A DNA stretch of 64,000 nt from Rubrobacter_A sp965214435 (GTDB lineage: Bacteria > Actinomycetota > Rubrobacteria > Rubrobacterales > Rubrobacteraceae), in NCBI GenBank assembly GCA_965214435.1, contig OZ243960.1, positions 868,001-932,000 on the forward strand, given 5' to 3'. The translations under genes were made by a program, and so were the position numbers. Of the stretch, positions 16,331 through 24,198 are shown piece after piece. How positions within the stretch are numbered: the stretch's first letter is position 1; the number at the start of each line of letters is the position of its first letter. The notes beneath the pieces are model-generated. The model saw only the letters and a program-made list of their open reading frames with translations. It searched no databases and was not told the DNA's origin.

Positions 16331-16384
16331 GCAGACCGACCCGTAATGTCTGCAACCTATAGCTGTCACTCTAGTGGCGGTAAG
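16331..16384 (+). repeat. Left terminal inverted repeat (54 bases)
   Basis: By direct alignment, 46 of 54 bases match the reverse complement of 18847-18900. The longest shared run is GTCTGCAACCTATAG; a second is AGTGGCGGTAAG at the inner end. Similarity stops sharply at both ends. Confidence 0.88.
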
Positions 16385-16422
16385 CTGCTGAGAGATGGTG
16401 CATCCTGCGTGGTGTCCTCTGC

Positions 16423-16929
16423 TTACGGTCGCGATTCCTCGCGTAGCATGTCCATCAGCAGTCCGTCGTGCCAGGTGCCGTCGGGGCCGCGCTCGTAGCG
16501 TCGCATGACCCCGACGGGACGGAAGCCAGCTTTTTCGTAAGCCCGGATCGCCGCAGCATTGTCGGCAGCCGGGTCGATGGTAATGCGGTGGTGACCACGC
16601 TCCTCGAAGAGATGGTGAGCGAGAAGCCGGATCGTCTCCGTGCCCAGCCCCCGGCCATGACAGGCCGTGGTGAGAAAGATGTCCGCGCTCGCGTGGCGGT
16701 ACATGGGGTCGTCTTCCTCACCGTACTGGATCGCGCCGACGATCTCCCCGGCTACCTCGATGACGAAGCCCTTGTCGTTTGCTATGAGATCTTCTTCGAT
16801 CTCGCCTTCGATGTCGGAACTACCCCACCGCCGGGCGACCTCGGGCTCCTTCCGGATCCGGACCAGCGCGTCGGCGTCCTTGGGGCCGCCCGGACGCAGC
16901 AGTACACGCTCTCCTCTTAGAATGGTCAT
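16423..16929 (-). CDS. GNAT acetyltransferase, AAC(6')-like, transposon passenger
   Basis: A 168-residue intact protein inside the transposon. The GNAT core is complete: HASADIFLTTACHGRGLGTE gives the acetyl-CoA loop (HGRGLGT), then RITIDPAADNAAAIRAYEKA and GFRPVGVMRRYERGPDG. The order DP-x4-N-x3-IRAYEKAGF is characteristic of the AAC(6')/RimJ-like group that includes aminoglycoside 6'-N-acetyltransferases. Whether it modifies a drug or a cell metabolite cannot be told. AAAGGAG lies about twelve bases before the ATG. It ends 38 bases from the left inverted repeat and is the second gene of the element, so it was probably co-mobilised as cargo. Its intactness beside a ruined transposase suggests it is under selection. 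Confidence 0.82.
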   Translation of the reverse strand: MTILRGERVLLRPGGPKDADALVRIRKEPEVARRWGSSDIEGEIEEDLIANDKGFVIEVAGEIVGAIQYGEEDDPMYRHASADIFLTTACHGRGLGTETIRLLAHHLFEERGHHRITIDPAADNAAAIRAYEKAGFRPVGVMRRYERGPDGTWHDGLLMDMLREESRP

Positions 16930-17028
16930 ATTGACTTGACTCTCCTTTGCGACGGGGCGGACCTACCCGTAGAAGCGTAGACGCAAGGCCGTCACATCGC
17001 TGACCGGAAAACTTGCCGGAACTGGCCG

Positions 17029-18716
17029 CTAAACAGCCTCCTCTCCGTAGGAGAACAGGATCTGTTGCAACTCATCGGGATGACGGGTTTGACGGGGCGC
17101 GTACTCCTCCAGCTTGACCTTACCTTCCGCAGCCTGCCAACGGCATTAACACCGGTTGCGGGTTCGCACTCGACCTCGTAGCGGGAGAGCGTCTCCTCAC
17201 CGTACTCGACGGTCAGACTATTGTCGGCCTCCCACACGGCGACCTCCAGACCGGCAAGTCCTTCCTCGGCATAGAGTCGGTGGCGTTGGAGTACGAGGTA
17301 GTCAAGGCCATCGACGGTGCGTATGTGGCGAGCCAGGAAGAATGCCCGCTTGAGGTCTTCTTCCTGAAAGCGCGGAGTCTTTACCCAGGAGAGAACTTCG
17401 GATGGAGATCGCCTTCCCTGCTTACGACGCTGGTGAGCGCAATGCTCCTGAACATTGTAGTCGGCCATCCACCGATCATGTTCTTCGAGTAGCCCGCTCC
17501 AATCCTCGGCCTTACTGAAGTAATAGTCAGCCATTCGACGCTGCGTATTGAACGTACTCTCGATGTAGGATTGGTAAGGCTGACCTTTCTCGGTCTCGTA
17601 CTTGGTAATGTCCAATGCCCGGTAGATGGCCTGAGCCCTGTTTGCAAGAAAGATCGAGCCGGAGTCGGTGACCAACGCCTCGGGCGGGCCGTAATGTTGA
17701 ACCGCCCGGTAGAGTACAGCAAGGAAGGCATTGAGGTCCTGACGGCGGGTAACTGAACTAGCAAGTGCCGCCCGACTGTAGTTCTCGATGATTGTTACGG
17801 CACAGGCCATGCCCTCGGCGAGCAACTCTTCGCCTATCATGTCTAGGTAGCGCACGTCGGCGGTCCAGTATTCGTGGTGGCGGTTCGAAGCGAAGGGCAT
17901 CGGTTTCTTCGCTGTGCCGCCGCTGGCTTCGCCTGGCTTTTCGTAGCCGTAGATCTCGCGGACCTGGGTAAGGATTCTGCCGCAGGTGGTGCGGCTCAGA
18001 TCGAAGCCTTTCTGCTTTATAGCCGAGTAAACCCTGAACGCGCCAAGCTCCGAGTTCTGTGCCAGCTTCCTTACCTCCTCGATGGCAGCAATCGTCACCT
18101 TCCTCACCCCGGCGGGGCGTCCATGGGGCTTGTCTTCGAGGCCAGCCGCACCTTCCTCCTTGAACCTCTCCAGGGTGCGGTAAACAGTCGTTCGATGAAT
18201 ACCGAGATAGCCTGCTATGGCCTTCGAACTCCATCCGTTCACACGCAGCTCCACGATCGCCGCTCTACGCTCGGCGGACTCCATCTGGTGGTAGAGCGTG
18301 TAGTTCCGCTCCATCTTCAGGGGGATCGCTTCCTCAGCGAGTACTCGCTCTACGGAGCGGACGTCGGGCTTTCTACCGAAGCAGACACCGACTATGTTGG
18401 CGATCTCGTTGAGGTTGAAGGGTGGGTACTCCGCTTCCAGATCTACGATAAGCCGGCGGACGTTTGGCGCAAGCTTGCGGTGCCGAGCCTTATCCGCAGA
18501 TAGGAAGCCCTCGATACCGTAATCTTCGAAGCTCTGTATCCGGTGCTGGAGGGTGCGCTCGGAGTCGCCGGTCTCTTATGCGCGCTCGGGAAGCGGATAA
18601 CCGAAGAGTACAGGCTGGCGTATGCGCTCATACTCGACCTGCTCGGGCCACCAGCAAAGCGGCAATATCTGTTGGAAGTCGTCGGTGGGCTCGACCCGCG
18701 GACGCCTTCTGACCAT
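17029..18716 (-). pseudogene. DDE (rve-type) transposase, disrupted
   Basis: The original frame starts at ATG 18716 after GGAGGAGGA and is open except for TAA 18576-18578 (codon 47), which sits between PLPERA and ETGDSERTLQHR. The long surviving ORF begins at 18314. Two helix-turn-helix regions precede an integrase core with catalytic Asp in YWTADVRYLD, Asp in ALVTDSGSIF and Glu in SYIESTFN. Near 17111-17145 the frame shifts: the other frame encodes KVKLEEYAPRQTRHPDELQQ and stops at 17029, a much better C-terminus than the present one, which runs on to 16992. One nonsense and one frameshift mutation thus inactivate the gene. Confidence 0.82.
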
Positions 18717-18846
18717 ACGTTTCCTCCTCCATGCTGGGCGACGCAGGTCGTTCCCCTGCTCCCACCGAGGCTCCCCAACGCATCCTCCCCGGAGCGAGCG
18801 TCGCGACAGTTTTTTCCGAGACTTACCAGAATGTCATGGATGGGCG

Positions 18847-18900
18847 CTTACCGCCACTGATGTGACAACTATAGGTTGCAGACTTCATGGGTCGGTCCGC
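18847..18900 (-). repeat. Right terminal inverted repeat (54 bases)
   Basis: Reverse complement of the left repeat with eight mismatches. Its outer end, GGTCCGC, abuts the second copy of the target duplication. The transposase ATG lies 130 bases inside it, leaving room for a promoter reading inward. Confidence 0.88.
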
Positions 18901-18909
18901 TCCAGGATC
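18901..18909. repeat. Right target-site duplication TCCAGGATC
   Basis: Identical to 16322-16330 and directly adjacent to the right inverted repeat; pairs with the left copy to define the insertion event. Confidence 0.85.
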
Positions 18910-18992
18910 GCCACACCCCGTAACACGTCGAGGACTACGAGCCGTTCCCAGGGATGTACCGGCGGAAGCGTCTTTTCCCTAAAGTTCTCCAA
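18901..18992 (-). pseudogene. DUF418-like membrane protein 5' fragment, interrupted by transposon
   Basis: From TTG 18992 (GGGAGG five bases upstream) the minus strand reads HPWERLVVLDVLRGVAIL up to the transposon edge. Joining this to the left flank at 16330 continues the frame as D-ILISNLEVR and then TGA at 16291-16293. ERL-LDVLRG-AIL-ILI-N is the N-terminal signature of DUF418/YeiB-type membrane proteins, normally about 400 residues. Because the stop comes right after the first helix, the gene was probably already truncated before the insertion. Confidence 0.6.
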
Positions 18993-19218
18993 AGATTCCT
19001 CCCGTTGAGCATCTCGACCCAGTAGTCCATCAAGGAGTGGCAAAGCTCTTTCGCCGTCGTTTACCGCGAAGACCAATTTGGAAGGTTCGGGAGAGCGTGG
19101 GCTGCTTGAGAAGCGAAGGATGGGAAAGAGGGATACGTTCTACCCGGTTGAAAACTTGTCGGATAAGTTGAAGAGTGAATAGACGCTTTATAGTAAGCTC
19201 ACTACCAGACTTCCATCT

Positions 19219-19845
19219 TTACCAACTGGTGTCTCGTGGCTCGTTTGCAATATGCGTACTGGTAGCCGTGATCTCGTCGAGATGAGCGTCGAGCACACCG
19301 AGTAACTCGCCCGTCTGTAGACGTCCCATCAACGCCTGGACGACCAGTCCATCTATTAGGGCGTGTAGCCGGTACACTTCCTTCTCCGGGTCAGTTCCCG
19401 GAGCTAGTTCGCCGGCCGCGGCGATTTCGTAGACCATCCGCTGACACAGTTCCCTCGCCCCATCAAAGACGTTGCGGTGCTTGTGGGAGACCCGTCTATC
19501 GCCGAAGCTTCGGCTGGCAAACGCAAACCAGATGGCAGCTTCGGTATACCTCTCGTCGTCTAAAGGGAGTACCTCCAGGAGTGCGGCCCGGACCGTATCG
19601 CGCACGCTACCTTCGCGGAACCTCTTCTCTAATCGCTCAATCACGCGTTTCGCCAGCAGCCGGTCCGCCCCGGCGAGCAACTCCTCCTTGGTCCGATAGT
19701 AATGTCGCAAGGCCCCCGTCGAGAGCCCCGCCTCGGCTGCTACCTCGCGAATAGAAACAGCCTCTATTCCGCCGCGTAAGATCACCCGCCACACCGCTCC
19801 AGCTAGCTCCCTGCGGCGCTCCTCATGATCCACGACCTTCGGCAT
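19219..19845 (-). CDS. TetR family transcriptional regulator
   Basis: A 208-residue TetR/AcrR protein. The N-terminal helix-turn-helix is clear (IEAVSIREVAAEAGLSTGAL, then RHYYRTKEEL at about 28-57). The C-terminal domain (EAAIWFAFASRS, ALIDGLVVQALMG) is of the BetI/TetR_C_6 type, which binds small ligands and dimerises. It is divergent from the Acg-like nitroreductase gene, with two palindromes in the 130-base gap, so it most likely represses itself and the nitroreductase. The ligand is unknown. Confidence 0.9.
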   Translation of the reverse strand: MPKVVDHEERRRELAGAVWRVILRGGIEAVSIREVAAEAGLSTGALRHYYRTKEELLAGADRLLAKRVIERLEKRFREGSVRDTVRAALLEVLPLDDERYTEAAIWFAFASRSFGDRRVSHKHRNVFDGARELCQRMVYEIAAAGELAPGTDPEKEVYRLHALIDGLVVQALMGRLQTGELLGVLDAHLDEITATSTHIANEPRDTSW

Positions 19846-19853
19846 GTAAACAT

Positions 19854-19875
19854 TTATAACACAGGTGTGCTATAA
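19854..19875. promoter_or_regulatory. TetR-type operator palindrome 1
   Basis: A 22-base imperfect palindrome, TTATAACACAGGTGTGC followed by TATAA, with 9 of 11 positions symmetric. It starts nine bases before the TetR start codon, so a bound repressor would block tetR transcription or initiation. Confidence 0.6.
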
Positions 19876-19891
19876 AGTATGCAGCGTTGTA

Positions 19892-19903
19892 ACACGATCG
19901 TGT
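19892..19903. promoter_or_regulatory. TetR-type operator palindrome 2
   Basis: ACACGATCGTGT is a perfect 12-base palindrome 16 bases beyond palindrome 1, toward the nitroreductase gene. The shared ACAC/GTGT arms suggest that the same regulator binds both. Confidence 0.55.
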
Positions 19904-19977
19904 GAAAATAGAGTGGGCTGCCTGCCGGAGCCGGGACCGTAAGGGCTCCTTCAAGGAGTGGAAGAGAGGTACTCGAA

Positions 19978-21189
19978 GTGGGCGAGAGAACGGACAGAGG
20001 CACCAGGATGAGTCGCAAGGCGTTCCTCAAAGGTGCCGGGACCACGCTGGGCGCTACGCTGGTGCTGGTGACCGGCGGTGGGGTGTGGCGAGCCGAGGAG
20101 CAGGGTGTGTTCGGCGCTGGAGAAGGACCTGCGTTCGAGCCGTGGGAAGAGTGGCGAGCTATAGGAGAAGATGGGCTGCTTGCGCTTGTGAGTGCGGCTA
20201 TTCTGGCGGCGAACGCGCACAATACTCAACCCTGGATCTTCAGGATTGGAGACTCCCGGATCGAGCTTTTCGCTGACACCCGCCGCGACATCGGGGCCAT
20301 AGACCCCTTTTCGCGCGAGATGTACATCGGGCTCGGTTGCGCTCTGGAAAACCTCGTACTCGCCGCCCGCGCCAGGGGATACAAGTACGATCTCGCGCTC
20401 GCGCCGGACAGCGGCGACCCTGCACATGCGGCAACGATAGACCTCTCACCGGGCAGTAAGGAGGTCTCGCCGCTTTACGAGGCCATTCCGGAAAGACGCA
20501 CCAACCGCTACGTCTACGACACCTCCCGTTCTGTCTCGCGCGAAACGCTGGACGCGCTCGGAAAGCTCAACGAAGACGCTCCGGAAGTTGGGGTACACTG
20601 GTTCTCCACCAGGGAGGAGCGCCAGAAGGTAAGCAGGTTGCTCGTTGAGGCCGCAAAGGCAATCAACGATGATAGGGAGCAATCTTACGACAACAGCAAG
20701 AGGTGGCTCCGTAACGGACAAAAGTCCATCGAGCGTCACTGGGATGGGTTGACCCTCGACACCCTGGGACTACCCGAGGCCACGCTCCTCGCGGCCAAGA
20801 TGCTCCCGGAGCCTTCCTTGCAGACCTCCGGTGAAGCCTGGCTACGGGGAGAAAAACGCCAGGTCGAGACCGCTGGCGCTTTCGGCATAATCTTTGTTCG
20901 AGACTACGGTGACCGTGCCCAGAGGCTTGAGGTCGGCAGGCTCTGGCAGAGGATGCACCTATGGATCACCGCGCACGGGCTCGCCGCCCAGCCGATGAGC
21001 CAGCTCCACGAGCGCGCCGACCGGGAGACGGAGCTTGGACTGCATCCAACCTTCGGTGACGCCCTAAAGGTTCTTTTAGAAAGTCCTTCGAGACAGGCGA
21101 TCTTCACCTTCAGGCTTGGCTACCCGACCCGGCAGGCACCTCACAGCCCGCGCCGGGCGGTAAAGAGTGTGACCGAAAGAGCGGGATGA
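19978..21189 (+). CDS. Acg-like nitroreductase-family FMN protein, possibly Tat-exported
   Basis: A 403-residue protein of the Acg/nitroreductase-fold family. The N-terminus SRKAFLKGAGTTLGATLVLV resembles a twin-arginine signal, with an R-K variant of the usual R-R, so export is possible. The first FMN-binding half has LVSAAILAANAHNTQPWIF, the family hallmark, then ADTRRDIGAIDPFSREMYIG. PERRTNRYVYD and GLAAQPMSQLHERAD mark the second half. In mycobacteria Acg binds FMN but lacks nitroreductase activity and is thought to sequester flavin. GTG 19978 and ATG 20008 are both plausible starts. It is divergent from the TetR gene and probably controlled by it. Confidence 0.82.
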   Translation: MGERTDRGTRMSRKAFLKGAGTTLGATLVLVTGGGVWRAEEQGVFGAGEGPAFEPWEEWRAIGEDGLLALVSAAILAANAHNTQPWIFRIGDSRIELFADTRRDIGAIDPFSREMYIGLGCALENLVLAARARGYKYDLALAPDSGDPAHAATIDLSPGSKEVSPLYEAIPERRTNRYVYDTSRSVSRETLDALGKLNEDAPEVGVHWFSTREERQKVSRLLVEAAKAINDDREQSYDNSKRWLRNGQKSIERHWDGLTLDTLGLPEATLLAAKMLPEPSLQTSGEAWLRGEKRQVETAGAFGIIFVRDYGDRAQRLEVGRLWQRMHLWITAHGLAAQPMSQLHERADRETELGLHPTFGDALKVLLESPSRQAIFTFRLGYPTRQAPHSPRRAVKSVTERAG

Positions 21190-21251
21190 CAGATCGCAAA
21201 AACAGGACATTTGCCGGATAATGTGCTAGGTTATGCGAGCCCTAAGAGGGT

Positions 21252-21460
21252 CACGGGAGAGAGCCGCCGACAGAAATCCTGCCGGAGCGGCCGCCGAAGG
21301 TGAAAGGTTTGCGCGGTGGTAGCCGTCGCGAGCTGAATCTCTCAGGCAGAAGGACCGTGGCCGGAGGGCGTCCTGGAGAGTCCGGGCGTGAGACTATAAA
21401 ACGTAGTTCCACGTGAAACGCCGGCGCCGACGGGGTAACACTCTCAGGTTTGGGACAGGG
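21252..21460 (+). ncRNA. Tandem glycine riboswitch upstream of gcvPA
   Basis: Two glycine aptamers in series. Aptamer 1 (about 21252-21359) closes with CACGG/CCGTG and contains GAGAG, GCGGCCGCCGAAGG and CTCTCAGGCAGAAGGAC. Aptamer 2 (about 21366-21460) closes with GTCC/GGAC and contains GGAGAGTCCGGGCG, GGCGCCGACGGGG and CTCTCAGGTTTGGGAC. The paired GAGAG...CTCTCAGG blocks are the family signature. The start codon of gcvPA is 40 bases downstream. In this family glycine binding switches on the glycine cleavage genes, which matches the downstream gcvPA-gcvPB-gcvT-gcvH set. Confidence 0.9.
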
Positions 21461-21499
21461 CGTATAGACACAACGTCCACCCTAAAAGGGGGTTGCCGC

Positions 21500-22786
21500 G
21501 TGGCGCGCTTTACACCGCACACCGAGGCCGATATACAGGAGATGCTGGACGCCGTAGGCGTCGAATCTCTGGATGGTCTCTTCGCCGATGTCTCGCCGAA
21601 GTTTGAGGGAGAGTTGGACCTCCCGCCCGCCCTGTCCGAGTATGAGGCGCTAAGTGATGTCGAGGAGTTGGCGTCGAGGAATGTCGCCGGGATGCCGGTA
21701 TTTCTAGGGGCTGGGGCTTACGACAGGATCATGCCTTCCGCGATAGGCGCCATCTCATCCCGCGGAGAGTTCCTGACCTCCTACACGCCGTACCAGCCGG
21801 AGATAAGCCAGGGCGTCCTGCAAACGGTCTTCGAGTACCAGAGCGCCATCTCCGAGCTTACCGGCCTCGACGTCTCCAACGCCTCGGTCTACGACGGTGC
21901 AAACGCCGTCGCCGAAGCCGCCCTCATGACTGCCCGCCTTACCAAGCGAGCCCCTAAAGTAGCCGTATCCAAAGGGCTGAACCCCCGCTACCGGGAGGTT
22001 ATCGAGACTTACCGGGTAGAGGTCGTGGAGCTACCATTCGAGAACGGGACTACCGATTACTCGGACGTACCGGACGACGTATCTGGCGTGTTCGTCCAGA
22101 ACCCGAACTTCTACGGCGTGGTTGAGGATATAGAAGCTGCGTCGGAGGCGGCCCACGAGGTCGGGGCGCTCGCGGTCGCCGTCTGTGACCCGACCTCTCT
22201 CGCGGTGCTCGAAGCTCCCGGAAAGCTCGGCGCGGACATCGCCGTCGGGGAGGCCCAGCCGCTCGGGCTGCCGCTGCTCTACGGCGGGCCGTACACCGGG
22301 TACATGGCGACCCACGAGAAGTTCGTCCGCCAGCTACCGGGCCGCATCTGCGGCGAGACCGTGGACAAAGACGGCCGCCTGGCCTACGTTCTCACCCTCC
22401 GCGCCCGGGAACAGGACATCCGCCGTGCCCGGGCAAACTCGAACATCTGCACCAATCAGGCCCTGACCGCCCTGGCCGTCACGGTCTACACGGCGCTCCT
22501 GGGACCGGAGGGTCTCCGGGAAGTCGCCGAGTTATCAACGTCGAAGGCTCACTACCTGGCCGGCCGGTTAGAGGAGGCGGGCTTTACGCTCCGCTACCCG
22601 GACGCGCCTTTCCTGTGGGAGTTCGCCGTAGAGTTGCCGGACGTAAAGAAGACGAACGAGGCGTTGTTCGAGGATGGGATCGTTGGTGGCTTGGATCTCG
22701 GGGACGGGGCGATGCTGGTTGCGGTAACGGAGAAGCGGACTAAAAAAGAGCTGGACGAATTCGTGAAGGTGGTAGCGAATGCTTAA
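21500..22786 (+). CDS. gcvPA: Glycine dehydrogenase (decarboxylating) subunit 1
   Basis: A 428-residue N-terminal half of split P-protein, started at GTG 21500 after AAAAGGGGG; upstream codons belong to the riboswitch. FTPHTEADIQEMLDAVGV is the typical opening, followed by FLGAGAYDRIMPSAIGAISS, TPYQPEISQGVLQTVFEYQS and the glycine-rich YGGPYTGYMA. With GcvPB it forms the PLP-dependent decarboxylase that takes CO2 from glycine and loads the aminomethyl group onto lipoyl-GcvH. Its 3' end overlaps gcvPB by eight bases, implying translational coupling and 1:1 synthesis. Confidence 0.95.
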   Translation: MARFTPHTEADIQEMLDAVGVESLDGLFADVSPKFEGELDLPPALSEYEALSDVEELASRNVAGMPVFLGAGAYDRIMPSAIGAISSRGEFLTSYTPYQPEISQGVLQTVFEYQSAISELTGLDVSNASVYDGANAVAEAALMTARLTKRAPKVAVSKGLNPRYREVIETYRVEVVELPFENGTTDYSDVPDDVSGVFVQNPNFYGVVEDIEAASEAAHEVGALAVAVCDPTSLAVLEAPGKLGADIAVGEAQPLGLPLLYGGPYTGYMATHEKFVRQLPGRICGETVDKDGRLAYVLTLRAREQDIRRARANSNICTNQALTALAVTVYTALLGPEGLREVAELSTSKAHYLAGRLEEAGFTLRYPDAPFLWEFAVELPDVKKTNEALFEDGIVGGLDLGDGAMLVAVTEKRTKKELDEFVKVVANA

Positions 22787-24194
22787 CAACCTGATCCGGG
22801 ACAAGGGCCGCGAGGGCCGCCGGGGCTACACGCTCCCAAAGCTCGACGTAGAAAAGAAGGACCTCGAAAGCGTAATCCCGAAAAAAGCCCTGCGTAAAGA
22901 GAAGCCGCAGCTAGCGGAGGCCGACGAGCCGACCGTGATCCGGCACTATACCAACCTCTCCCGCAACAACTGGGGCATAGACACGAACTTCTACCCATTA
23001 GGCTCCTGCACCATGAAGCACAACCCCCGGGCCAACGAGGTCGCCGCCGCGGTCCCCGGCTTCGCCCGGCTGCACCCGCTACAACCGGTCGAGCAGGCGC
23101 AGGGTGCTCTACAGGTCATGCACGAGCTACAGGGGTTCCTGGGTGAAGTATCCGACTTCCCGGCGGTGTCGCTAACCCCGATGGCCGGGGCCCAGGGCGA
23201 GCTAACGAGCATCCTGATGGTAAAGAAGTACTTCGAGGAGACCGGAGACACCGGACGGACCACCGTGCTCGTGCCCTCGACCGCCCACGGTACAAACCCG
23301 GCGACGGCGTCGATGGCGGACTTCAAGGCCCAGGAGATAGGACTTGATGAGCACGGTTGTGTGGACGTCGAGGAGCTTCGCGGGAAAGTGGACCACACCA
23401 CCGCGGCGTTGATGATCACCAACCCCAACACCTGCGGCGTCTACGAGCGCAATATACAGGAGATCGCCGAAATACTTCACGAAGCTGGCGCGTTCCTGTA
23501 CATGGACGGCGCGAATGTGAACGCCATCATGGGCCGGATGCGCCCGGCCGAAGCCGGCGTGGACATCATGCACTTCAACCTCCACAAGACGTTCTCGACC
23601 CCCCACGGCGGTGGCGGTCCCGGCTCCGGGGCCATCGCCTGCACGGACACCTTAGCTCCCTTCCGTCCCGACCCGGTCGTCGCCTACGACGGAGAAGCAT
23701 ACAAGCTCGCGCGCCCGGAGAAGAGCATCGGTCGGATGGGGAGCTTCCACGGCAACTTCGGTGTGCTTCTAAAAGCCTGGAACTACATAAAGTTGCACGG
23801 CCCGGAGCTTCGGGACGTCACCGACATGGCGGTATTGAACGCGAACTACGTGCGGGCTCGGCTGCGGGGTACCTACCGCATCCCCTACGACGAGCTCTGC
23901 AAGCACGAAGTCGTCGTGCAGCCGCCGGCCGGCAAAAAGGCGCTCGACGTGGCGAAAGGGCTTATAGACCACGGTTTCCACCCGCCGACGGTGTACTTCC
24001 CGCTCGTCGTAAAAGACGCGATGCTTATAGAGCCTACCGAGTCCGAGTCCAAGGAGACCATAGACGACTTCGTAGGGGCGATGCTGGAGCTTGCCGAAAG
24101 CTCCTCTGAAGACCTCGAAGCCGCCCCGACGAGCGCCGTGACCAAGCGGCTCGACGAGGCCCGGGCGGCCCGGCAGCTAAAGGCCCGGTGGTAG
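22779..24194 (+). CDS. gcvPB: Glycine dehydrogenase (decarboxylating) subunit 2
   Basis: A 471-residue C-terminal half of the split P-protein. PLP would be held by Lys270 in MHFNLHKTFSTPHGGGGPG. FYPLGSCTMKHNPRANE (about 72-88) and PSTAHGTNPATASMAD (about 166-181) are canonical. A short C-terminal tail rich in Ala and Glu is usual for this split form. The start ATG overlaps the gcvPA stop. It acts as a heterotetramer with GcvPA in the cytoplasm. Confidence 0.96.
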   Translation: MLNNLIRDKGREGRRGYTLPKLDVEKKDLESVIPKKALRKEKPQLAEADEPTVIRHYTNLSRNNWGIDTNFYPLGSCTMKHNPRANEVAAAVPGFARLHPLQPVEQAQGALQVMHELQGFLGEVSDFPAVSLTPMAGAQGELTSILMVKKYFEETGDTGRTTVLVPSTAHGTNPATASMADFKAQEIGLDEHGCVDVEELRGKVDHTTAALMITNPNTCGVYERNIQEIAEILHEAGAFLYMDGANVNAIMGRMRPAEAGVDIMHFNLHKTFSTPHGGGGPGSGAIACTDTLAPFRPDPVVAYDGEAYKLARPEKSIGRMGSFHGNFGVLLKAWNYIKLHGPELRDVTDMAVLNANYVRARLRGTYRIPYDELCKHEVVVQPPAGKKALDVAKGLIDHGFHPPTVYFPLVVKDAMLIEPTESESKETIDDFVGAMLELAESSSEDLEAAPTSAVTKRLDEARAARQLKARW

Positions 24195-24198
24195 GGCC

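Larger units (their letters stand above)
16331..18900 (-). mobile_element. Transposon with passenger acetyltransferase and broken DDE transposase
   Basis: A complete 2570-base element bounded by 54-base imperfect inverted repeats and a 9-base duplication of TCCAGGATC. Reading from the right end it holds a DDE transposase gene (18716 to 17029) and then, after 97 bases, an AAC(6')-like acetyltransferase gene (16929 to 16423), both on the minus strand. Removing the element and one duplication restores the reading frame of a DUF418-like N-terminus, which confirms the borders. The ends do not start with the usual TG of IS3/IS481 elements, so I leave the family open. The transposase is inactivated, so the element is now immobile unless helped in trans. 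Confidence 0.85.

Noticed and set aside
17874..18503. Long plus-strand ORF opposite the transposase
   Set aside because: It is the antisense shadow of the transposase frame, which shows clear HTH and DDE motifs.
18543..18860. 105-codon plus-strand ORF near the right transposon end
   Set aside because: It is antisense to the transposase N-terminus and crosses the inverted repeat.
16331..18900. Assignment of the element to IS481 or IS3
   Set aside because: The rve core fits broadly, but the ends lack TG and the inverted repeats are much longer than usual, so a family name would be guesswork.
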